NCBI GenBank assembly: GCA_014529385.2
Contig: CM043959.1
Coordinates: forward strand, 10,814,809-10,878,808
DNA length: 64,000 bases
Reading direction: 5' to 3'
DNA from: Adiantum capillus-veneris
Taxonomy: Eukaryota; Streptophyta; Polypodiopsida; Polypodiales; Pteridaceae
Below the pieces are notes generated by a model, which did not search any database, was not told where the DNA came from, and was given only the letters and a program-made list of their open reading frames with translations. Positions 55,661 to 64,000 of the stretch are shown here, in pieces (position 1 is the stretch's first letter; each line of letters starts with the position of its first letter). Made by a program: the position numbers and the translations under genes.

Positions 55661-56397
55661 TAACACCTTATGTTGTTGTTTTGATCTTTAGCGCTTCTAG
55701 TATTTTCACTATAGCTTGACAATTGCTAGCCTTTATCATGGCTGAGTATGCCCATCACCTCCGGAGGGTGATAGAAACTCAGCTCGTTGGTTTTGTAGAG
55801 TACGTTCAAAGCATGAATGGCCTCTGTATAAACCTACACCTACTCTTGGGCACTGACGACGTGAGTAGGGATGTCATAGCTGTTGTCCAAGCTATGCATG
55901 ATAAAGGTGATAATCTTATTCTTCCTGTTTGGACAAGCAATGAAGTTGAGATCACATATTGTCAAGTTTGGTTCTTTGCTCTTCGTAGGTTTGTAGTAGT
56001 ATTCATTTTTCGATTTCATATTTAGCTTACCTGAGGACTTAAGAATGTGTTCCGTTATAAGTTGTTGTGCGAAGTTTGATTTCTAGGATTAAGTTTTTAA
56101 GATGTCTTATCCTTTTTTTTTGCTTAAAGTTGAGTACTTGTTTTAAGCCAAGTAAGTCGCGTCAACTTATTTTACACATGCCTTTTCTAAAAACATTTTT
56201 AAGTTAATAATGTTTTGTTTTATGTAGTTTTGTTTCGTAGCAAACAAAGTGATTTAGTTTGTTTGTTTGTTTGTTTTTCTTTTCTTTTGTTTTCATGTGT
56301 CCCTTGCTTTTATAGTTTTATGAGTGCTTTATTCCCTCTTATAATTCGTGAGTTCAGACTATTCTGAACTTATGAAGGTATATTCTGTGGACTAGAA
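55661..56397 (+). other. 3' part of the insertion; unknown small ORF at 55738-56025
   Basis: ATG at 55738 opens 96 codons (MAEYAHHLRRVIETQLVGFV, then HLLLGTDDVSRDVIAVVQAM) that I do not recognise. After it come A/T-rich sequence with (TTTG)n near 56256-56275 and no further coding. The inserted segment ends where the IDLVLG coding of Gypsy-C resumes near 56398. It may be the tail of the Penelope-type element or carried-along sequence. Confidence 0.35.
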
Positions 56398-57018
56398 CCT
56401 AACACAAGATCTATGGTATGATCCTCAGGTCTCTCAGGAGGCAACTCCCTTGGTAAAGAGTCCGAAAAACAATCATTGAAACCACTCAAAAAAGTTGACC
56501 TGCCTTTATCTAAGGTAGACAAATTAGATACAACTTAAGGTACTTCTTTTGCAAAGATCAAGTACGCAGAAAGATGATTCTTTATTACAGATGAAATAGC
56601 AGAAGCAGAAACAACTGGAACAGACTCGCCTTTAAGCTTTACATCAAGGACATGAGTCTTTCCTCTGTACAAGGGTAATCTTTTTGTTGTAAGTATCCAC
56701 CATAGCATGCAACCTGTAACAACATGGGATACCAAGTGGCTTAATATGAAATTCTTCTGCATCCACATAACTATGGATGTGCAGACGAAGCTTCCCCAAA
56801 ATGGGAGTAACAGGCTCTGAATGACCTGGGCATGCCAAACCTGCTTCCCCTGTCATACCCATCTCCTCTGCACGAATGCCCAACTTTGATGCCAATTCTG
56901 GTGATATGAAATTTGCACGGGCTCCTGGATCAAAGAAAACCAGCATTGTTTGGACTCTAACTTTGCCCCAAGCTCTGCACAGTTCCGTGGCATCTATGTT
57001 TGGTTGGTCTCCAACCAA
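56398..57018 (-). pseudogene. Gypsy-C protease and protease-RT linker
   Basis: MLVFFDPGARANFISPELAS carries the DPG site, followed by GIRAEEMGMTGEAGLACPGH and a MLWWILTT-like frame after an indel. The linker reaches LPPERPEDHTIDLV next to the Penelope-type insertion. It closely matches the protease of D. Confidence 0.82.
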
Positions 57019-58657
57019 ATCTGGAACAAGTACTGCACTCGGCTTTGGCTTCTTCCCTTCATGGTCCGACTTATCCTTATCCTGTGACTTCTTCTGTGGG
57101 CATTCATTTGCAAAATGTTTTCCTGTTCACAAATGTAGCATTTCTTGGCCTCCCTAAGAGCTTTCCTTTCTTCAAAAGTTTTGCCAAAAAAATGCCTTTT
57201 TTGTCCTTGTCCTCACCCCGAAGGAGATTTAGACTGCTTCTTGGACAGATGAGTTTCTTCATTGGAGGGCTTCTTTGTGGGAGGCCCAGAAGGCTTTGTT
57301 GCAACATTGCCCTTGGCTGAAAACTGTTTGCCTTGGGACCCTTTCTTGTGGCTATTAAATTCATTGGAATCTCCCTCGACAGGTTGCTGGCCACTCTTGC
57401 ATTCTCTATCAACTGAGACATATTCATGACAGTAGTCTTTATGCAGTAGTCCCTAATTTTCTTGGGAAATCCGCAACAGTACTTCTCAATCTGTTCTGAC
57501 AATGGCACAAACGTGTAAGAGGTGATTGGCAACAGTGCGGCCCAAAACTGTTTATTGTACTCTTCCAGATTCGCACACTGTTTAGCATTCAACTCGTGGC
57601 ATTCTGTCATCACATCGACTTCAAAAGTGTTTGTCAGCCATGCAGGCACAAAAAGCTGTTTGAATTGGACCCACGTTGTTGGGGCTTGACCTTGGTTCAA
57701 CAATGCGGTCCACCATTGAAGCGTATTCCCTTTCAAGAAAGTGGCAGCCTTGCGTATCTTTGAAGATCCCATGAAGTTTCCTCCAGCATAAGATGCATCG
57801 AACTGCTGTATGAAGGTCAAAGCCTTCAATTGGTCCTCAGTTCCTCTGAAAGTTTCAAACTTCACTCCCTGCTCACCTTCCTTGTAATCCTTAGGCTGCC
57901 TCAAAGGAGCCACGTTGTCGTAAACAGGTGCCTGTAACAGTGGTGCTCCATGATTGTTCATTCAAGCACTCACATCACTTGTTTTGCCTCTCATATCTGC
58001 ATTTTGGGCATATGGCAGCAAAAAAACCAGCCATACCAAACTGTGTTCCAGGCACTCGAAATTGGCCATAGGCACCCTGAAAACCTGGTTGGACACCCAT
58101 GTTCGCGTACATAGGGTTACCCATGCCTGTTTGCATTGTCCCGAACACATTCCCTCGCATATTAACTTTGGAAGGTCCAGCCATAGTTTGAAACATTGAA
58201 CCACCTGTAAAATAACCAGGATAAGTAATAGGTAATGGAAGGTCTGATGCATAGCCTGTTCATTACTCCCTTGACCATTCACAAACGGCTCTTGTCTTGC
58301 TAAAGCAAGTTGCTTTGGATCATTGGACACCGCTAGTTGCTCAACCACATGGGCTTTCCCTCGAGCATCATGAGTCCTTTGTGCATTGGAAATCTCTTTT
58401 TCCTGCAACGGCTCAGTCATGCCCTGTGTAGGAGGCTGAAAACCCTGTGTCGGAGCCTGTAAGAACTCCTGCATCCTTGGGTTGTTAGCCAAGTGCTGAA
58501 ACATGTCCATGCAGCAACGCAGTTGAGTGCTAAACAACCTGTCCTCTTCTTGAAGAGTTGAAGGAATTTTCTCAGTGCCATGTGAGGAAGATCCCTCTTC
58601 AAGTACTTGGTCTCTCTTCTCTGCCATAACGACAAGCTCTGTGTTGCTTTCACCCAC
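57019..58657 (-). pseudogene. Gypsy-C gag
   Basis: The start region (58657, or MAEKRDQVLEEGSS a few codons in) runs to a frameshift near 58240, after which a Gly/Met-rich stretch follows (MQTGMGNPMYANMGVQPGFQ). The capsid frame (57104-57961) has YKEGEQGVKFETFRGTEDQL, LKGNTLQWWTALLNQGQAPT and QIEKYCCGFPKKIRDYC. The knuckle region is degraded. Layout equals the gag of D. Confidence 0.85.
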
Positions 58658-58700
58658 AACAGTCCACGCTGCACTTTTTGAAGAAAAAGTGAGTATCCCG

Positions 58701-58712
58701 TCGATGGAACCA
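58701..58712 (-). promoter_or_regulatory. Gypsy-C primer-binding site
   Basis: The minus strand reads TGGTTCCATCGA directly inside the LTR, in line with the TGGTTCCATTGC of Gypsy-D. Confidence 0.7.
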
Positions 58713-60047
58713 TATAATCGGCTTGTACACCGTAGCGGGCGGTACTATTTCAATTACCTGTTAACTTTACACAGAGCACTGAGAAGGAAAGAGAACACAA
58801 ATGCATCCAGCGACTTGTCACTGCGCACACGAGACCGACACTCTGTAGGCCCCAAAGACTGGCGCCCCTTTCGGTATTTCTTTATTAACTTAAGGTAGAC
58901 GATCTGACCACTTAGTACAAGCTTTCACAAAGCTGTCCAAACCTGGCGAGGGCTGAAAACGCAGGTTTTCGACCTGATTTTGGCAGCATAAAGGTGCAAA
59001 AACCCTTGTAGGTCAAAAGTACTTGTCTAGGGCGGATTCCCTCACTATCTGGAAGCTTTCTGGTGAGCTGTCACAGAAATTCAGCGGGCTGTAATTCTCT
59101 GTTTTTCACTGCTGGGTGCCCAAAAGCTTGTACACGCATCCCAAGGCTCTCACGAGGCTCCCCTGGTGTTCCCTTGCAACTTGGTGCGAAACCTTAAACC
59201 TGCAGAAAAACACAGCAGGCTGTAATTCCCTGTTTTGGATCGTTTTTAGCGTAGCGAACACGCCTACGCATGTCCCAAGGGCTCCCGCACACAATGGGAC
59301 AGTTCCTCTATGAATTGGACAAGTTTTCACGCGAGAAAACTCTTCAAACTTGCAATCTTTCGCGATGGAACTGTGTGTACCTGTGGGGGATTAGCAATTA
59401 GCTAATCCGGTTCCTGTTCAGAAGGCTCTTGCCTTGCAAACGTGCATAAACCCCCAGAATTGTACATGTTCATCTGAGTAGCCCAACTAGTGGGGCATTA
59501 CCATATGTGCCAAAGGGGAGAGAGAGATGCACAAGAGCAAATCATCGCGCTACATGAGACAGAGGAGAAGGCAAGCTTTCCATTAAAGCTGTAGACTTGC
59601 ACCCACTACTCACACACACACTGTAGGTCACTTCCGAGTAAAAAAATCAGCCCCCTGTCTCTCTTGGGCACCTCCTCTTGCTGAGGTGTCCTGCAGGCAG
59701 CTCTCCTCCTGCCAAGTGTCCAGTTTGCCCCTTTGAGTTAATTCTCTAGTTCCCACTGACTTATAAAGTTATTAAGTGACTTTTCGAGTGGCTAGACTTC
59801 ATTTGGCGCACACAGGCTTCCATACTCATCAGAATTCAGCGCTAATTGGCCCAACCAGTCCCAGACTGACCGACCTAGACTCCAGATGCGAGAAACTTGT
59901 TCGACGGCAGCCGTTTCACACTGGCCATGCAATGTCCACTTGCATCTTTTCAAGGGTTCCGGGAAAAACAAGCAAAAATAAAAATAAGTAAAAATATCTA
60001 GTACTTATTTACAGAAGGCAACAAGAAAAATACACCTCCTGGTGACA
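58713..60047 (-). repeat. Gypsy-C 5' LTR (full length, 1335 bp)
   Basis: The minus strand starts TGTCACCAGGAGG and ends GCCGATTATA. The terminal CA expected at the end has become TA in both copies. Confidence 0.88.
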
Positions 60048-60858
60048 CTGAAATCTGCAAGCCTGCTAACTGCTGAATTCTGACTATATGTCGGCGAGGA
60101 CGGCGACGGCGATGGCGATGACGATGCTGAAAACTGCAAAAGAGCGGGATGAAACTGAAAATGCTGGCTGATCTGACCGTGCGGCGAGGATCTGCTGCTG
60201 CAGGTAGGTGAGAACTGCGAGGTTTGGGGTTGCTATTGCGGAGTCTAAGTGCTGAAAATAGAAAACGCTGATGTAGGGCTGATTCTATCGCCGGGAAGCT
60301 GCAAAACGCTAGAGCAATCAGTAGTTTGCAAAAACGCCAGGTTGATGTGGTACTGCTGAAAATGCCAGGTGCACTATAGCAAAAACGCCAAGGCAGATGT
60401 GTTGCAAGAAACGCTCGAAGTCTTGATGGTTGAATACGCTAGGGAGTTCCGTTGGTCTTGCTGAGAAGGTGCACTGCTGAGAAGGTGCACTGCCAGATGC
60501 TGGATCTTTGCTGCCTCTTCTGCTAGAAAGTGGTAGTGCTAGCTTTTTTATATATTAACTTATAAAAAAATGCCCTACCCAGTTTCTCAACAAAGTCACT
60601 TATTAGTAATAACTGAAAAATGGCTAAAATAGGGAAAATGGGTTCTGTGCATTATAAAATGCTCATGATGGCTACTGACTGTAATGCTAATGATCATCTT
60701 GTGTGAAACCAAAGGATACGCAACTACTTTTAAGTGCCTGGACATGCACGGCCTGCGCACAGGCTCACAAAGGTGTCAGATCACTTCATAAGCTCATGTG
60801 AACCCTGGACCTAAAGTAGCTTGTCCACATGCACATAGGGTTAGATGTGCACGTGACA
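60048..60858 (-). repeat. Gypsy-A1 5' LTR, outer part
   Basis: Resumes after C at CTGAA and ends CACGTGACA, the A-family LTR edge. It shares GGACATGCACGGCCTGCGCA with 20753-21372. Confidence 0.85.
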
Positions 60859-61414
60859 TCAATAGTAGCACACAAATAGAAACAACAAAATCACTGAACT
60901 CGACGAGAGAGAGGGTCGACACGTCACGGTAGAGTTCCGCGCCCATATGCACTGGCCCCAAAGACTGGTGCCCCTTTCGGTACTTGTTTATTATTACGAG
61001 TCGCAACAGTTGAACTCCCGAGAGTCCTCTGCTCTCAGACTCTGCGTCTAGATGCTCTGTAGAGTGAGGCCCCAAGGTTCCTTATAAACATTACAAGGGA
61101 TGCCCAAAAGTAGAGCCCCAAAGGCATCAGGTTCAAAAGCACAGGACCCAAAAGCACTTTATTCAAAAGCCCACGAAAAGTGCCAGCTAATCAGCAATGC
61201 AAAACGCGGAAATCCGTACAGACTGCCACATCATCAGTCAACGTGTTTTATGGAAACTTGTCTAGAGTAAAAGCTTTTGACTTTACTAGGGTTTTAGGCC
61301 CCTCAACCGGTGCTTTCTGGGTTCAAAACTTCCTTAGTTCTTCAGATTCCATTTCTCTTGTCCACGCAACCATTTCTCTTCCAGTTGGGCTTGCCACGTC
61401 ATCACTTTGTGACA
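60859..61414 (-). repeat. LTR F: B-like LTR fragment
   Basis: Shares with the Gypsy-B LTR the blocks AGACTCTGCGTC-AGATGCTC, ACAAGGGATGCCCAAAAG and CCACGTCATCACTTTGTGACA at its edge (61414), plus the common cassette. The other edge is not clear and no target duplication is visible. Confidence 0.7.
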
Positions 61415-61830
61415 CAACAGCTCTTGGTCTTCTTTCTGGAATCCGAAGCAGTAGTGCTTCCACACCTTCCTCATAAATATGAATTTTGCCTTGAGTTATT
61501 AACATGGCTTTCCCCTCATTGAGAAAAGAGCTGAGATTTAACTTTATGTAAAGAAGTGCTTTGAAATGTGAATTTCTAAAATGAATCTGTTACATGTGCT
61601 CTTTCATGTGTGTATTGTTTGAGTGCATATTTGAAAGACGAAATGATTGCAACATTTCTGTCTTGTTCACCTGAGGACGGATGTGGATGTGATAGTAACG
61701 AGATTTAGTAGATCAAGGCATCCATGAAAAGATCACCGCGGTTTGGATGTGATTGCTAAATAATTTACAATGGTGATGATTTTCATCTAAGATCTCGACG
61801 GGGATAGTGATGTGAATGTTCAGTGACTGT
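61415..61830. other. Unassigned spacer
   Basis: No domain or clear repeat. A minus-strand stretch near 61505 (MLITQGKIHIYEEGVEALLL) could be a retroelement 3' coding end, but nothing confirms it. Confidence 0.4.
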
Positions 61831-63326
61831 TGTCACAAATTGGTCACGCGTCAAGCCATTGAAGATTGGAGCCAACCTGTAGATCCCGACCGAGGGGCCT
61901 AAACCCTGATAAGAAGCAACAATAGAAGTTTTACCAACTTACATAGCCTTGCCAAGTGGGGCAATTTCAAAAGTAGTTCTTACCAACTTATGGGACCCCG
62001 TCCGGTGGGGCCTAGATGACCCAAAGACTAATAAAATAAAGCAGGACCCAATCACACAGACAGAAGCCCTGCATAGCAGTTGATGATGTTGTAGGACAGT
62101 ACGGACACCCGCGAATCGCGCTGCAGGTTGCTGACATGGCATTTGTACGGAATTTTGTGTTTTATGTTGATGACGTGGCAGCTTGAAACTGGCCCGTAGG
62201 ACGGTAGACTTTAGCTTTCACCCAAATCTTTACTTGATAAACTTTATGACACAAAGGAACTTCACGAATAAGCGTGTGATTGGAATTGAACGCTTCAAAA
62301 CAAAACACGGCTTGGCAGGTAGAGTGCTTCCAAGCAGACAGCGACATCCTGTTGGTCCCAACTGGTGCCCCTTTCGGTATTTCTTTATCCTTTTTACACT
62401 TGAGAAAAACCTGTAAACTTCTACAAGCTCTCCCCCTTTTATCGGGTTGAAATTCCCCTATAACCGGATTTGGGCAGCATAACCACAGTAGAAGTCTCCA
62501 CGAACAAAATCTCAAGTAAACAGCGACTTTCCACGCACTTTAGAGCACTTTACAAAGCTTGGCGAGAAATTACAGCACTCTGAAATCTCTGTTTTTGGCC
62601 TCCAATTTGCACCAAAATAACTATTCGGTGATTCCCTAGCTTCCCCGAAGCTTGTGGGACCCGTAGGCATCAAAACTGGCCAAAACCCTAAACCTGCAAA
62701 AAATTACAGCAAGCTGTATTTCTCTGTTTTTGCGCTCCGACTAGCGTGCGAAACAATCCTGCGGGTAGCCCTCGAGCTCCCGCATGTGTAGGGTCACTTG
62801 CCTTTTGAACTAGACGGGATTCTTTGCGGGAAATCTCTCTAAATTGTACTATACAAGTACCCATGGCTTTCCCAAGGCTCCCTTGGCATTACCTTGCAGT
62901 TTAGGTGCGAAACCCTAAACCCGCAAACACAGCAGGCTGTAATTCTTTGTTTCGCATCATTTTGAGCGGAGCAAACACGTCTACGTGTGTCTCAGAAGCT
63001 CGTGCATGCAATGGGACAGTTCCCCTTTAAATTGGACGAGTTTTCACGCGCGAAAACTCTCCGTTTTCGCATTCTGTCGCGATGGAACTGTGCGTACATG
63101 AAGGGGATTAGCAATTAGCTAATCCGGTTCTTGCACAGAAGGCTCTTGCCTTGGCAAACGCGCATAAAACCCCCAAAACTGTGCATGGTCAGCTAAGAAG
63201 CCCAACTAGAGAGGCATTACCATATGTGCAAAGGGGAGAGAGATGCATGAGAGCAAATCATCGTGGTACATGAGACAAGGGAGAAGGCAAGCTTTCCATT
63301 AAAGCTGTGATCACCTTCACCCACTA

Positions 63327-63369
<43 letters not shown>

Positions 63370-64000
63370 TAGCACAATGAATAAAAATCTGCCGCGGGGC
63401 CTAAATGACTTTAACTGAGCTTAGCCATTTCTTTACTAGTCGGATTCCAATGCCGATCGGCCCAACCGTCTCGTGGCTACCTAGCCTTGACTCTTGCAAG
63501 TGAAGCTCTTGACCAACGACCATTTCACACTGGCCATGCAATGTCCGGGCATTTGTGATTTTAACAAGAGGGTCCCAAAAATTAAATAAAAATCAAGGGA
63601 AAAAAACTAGCAAATGTATATAGTGGTTGTAACAGTCTTGTGACACAGCTGTACGGATTTCCGTGTCACGTTGGTAGCTTTTGGGTGCGAGTTTTTGGAC
63701 CAGATGTTTTTAGAACTTGAAGCTTTTCATGTAAACTGCTTTTAGAGGCCAAGGCCTTTAGATATGACCCATGGGCTCTCACTCTGGCATTCTACCCGTG
63801 GGAGATGCAGAGCAGAGTCATGGGAGTTGTACCATGCTGAAGCAATATAAAGAAATACCGAAAGGGGCGCCAAGGTTTGGGGCTAGTGCTCTCTTGGGAT
63901 GGATCTCCGCCACTCCGCGTCTCGTGTGTGGTGCATCTCTATCAATTCAGTTATTATTTGAAGTGCTTAAAGTTGTTCAGTGTGTTCTTTTTTGTTGGCA
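61831..64000 (+). repeat. LTR H: F-family LTR on plus strand, interrupted by G
   Basis: TGTCACAAATTGGTCACGCG at 61831 matches the inverted start of F. GTGGCAG-CTGTACGGATTTCC matches F across the G insertion. It resumes at 63651 with the common cassette at about 63846 and runs off the window. Confidence 0.65.
62184..63645 (-). mobile_element. Solo LTR G of the C/D family
   Basis: A 1462-bp LTR flanked by perfect CAGCT duplications (62179-62183 and 63646-63650). The minus strand starts TGTCACAAGACTG and ends GGCCAGTTTCA. It shares with C the GGATTAGCAATTAGCTAATCC palindrome and the cassette. No internal region remains, as after LTR-LTR recombination. A CA microsatellite is at 63331-63366. Confidence 0.9.

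Larger units (their letters stand above)
37784..60047 (-). mobile_element. Gypsy-C: element inserted in the A1 LTR, itself a host of four insertions
   Basis: LTRs at 37784-39022 (truncated, containing MITE-2) and 58713-60047 flank gag, protease, RT and RNase H. Flanks TTGAA (37779-37783) and CTGAA (60048-60052) look like a target duplication with one change. The primer site on the minus strand reads TGGTTCCATCGACGGGA, a different type from that of A and B. D sits in RT, a Penelope-type segment lies at the RT start, and the integrase after the zinc finger is deleted into the LTR. Without inserts it is about 6 kb. Confidence 0.82.
20753..60858 (-). mobile_element. Gypsy-A1: outer element of the 40-kb nest
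   Basis: A1 is assembled from pieces: a 3' LTR fragment (20753-21372); RT, protease and gag (21373-24283); a leader with primer site (36944-37365); and a 5' LTR in two parts (37366-37783 and 60048-60858). A2 splits leader from gag, and C splits the 5' LTR. Without these it is about 5.2 kb. Integrase, RNase H and the inner end of the 3' LTR have been deleted. I found no outer target duplication (TTAGA left, TCAAT right). Confidence 0.8.

Noticed and set aside
38208..60047. Treating the inverted C/D similarity as one DNA transposon with long inverted repeats
   Set aside because: Each LTR set has its own coding region, primer site and target duplication; two opposite retrotransposons explain it fully.
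20753..60858. A1, A2 and the second leader as a tandem array from unequal recombination
   Set aside because: Perfect TTAAG on both sides of A2 and the exact rejoining of leader to gag favour simple insertion of A2 into A1.
61180..61476. 98-codon plus-strand ORF
   Set aside because: It lies in LTR F sequence and has no domain.

Overview
The window reads as nuclear DNA from a large, repeat-rich land-plant genome. Almost all of it is LTR retrotransposon: Ty1/copia, and Ty3/gypsy elements of which two carry chromodomain-like integrase tails. Dinucleotide microsatellites are abundant, and no bacterial-type gene is present. A Penelope-type reverse transcriptase beside plant chromoviruses would fit a seed-free vascular plant (fern or lycophyte) better than an angiosperm, but that placement is inference. 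I found no rRNA, tRNA or CRISPR array.

Left third (1-20752): a decayed minus-strand Copia (about 356-4433); an isolated coiled-coil ORF resembling LINE ORF1p (4917-5726); a degraded 10.6-kb minus-strand gypsy element, Gypsy-I (5797-16372), with about 4 kb of unrecognised coding sequence between integrase and 3' LTR; then about 4 kb of non-LTR sequence. That last stretch holds microsatellites, a foldback element, a hAT-type MITE with a perfect 8-bp target duplication, and two spliced exons that read as plant mitochondrial ribosomal protein bL35 (18949-19181). These exons are the only host gene I can support.

Middle (20753-60858): one 40-kb nest, resolved by target-site duplications (TSDs) and LTR edges. 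The outer gypsy A1 (minus) was hit twice. First, A2, a gag-protease-only element of the same family, landed between leader and gag (TSD TTAAG); gypsy B later entered the 5' LTR of A2 (TSD CCCCA). Second, gypsy C (minus) entered the 5' LTR of A1 (TSD TTGAA/CTGAA). C then received MITE-2 in its 3' LTR, a Penelope-type RT segment near the start of its RT, and gypsy D (plus strand, sister of C) inside its RT. D in turn received Copia-E in its 3' LTR (TSD GCACT). Copia-E is the youngest: its LTRs differ by one substitution and one 2-bp microsatellite step, and a single stop breaks its gag-pol frame.

Right end (60859-64000): a B-like LTR fragment (F), and a plus-strand LTR (H) running off the window, itself interrupted by a solo C/D-family LTR (G) with a perfect 5-bp TSD.

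A cassette that includes AAAGAAATACCGAAAGGGG recurs nine times in otherwise different LTRs. No autonomous intact element is present; all but Copia-E carry several stops, frameshifts or deletions.
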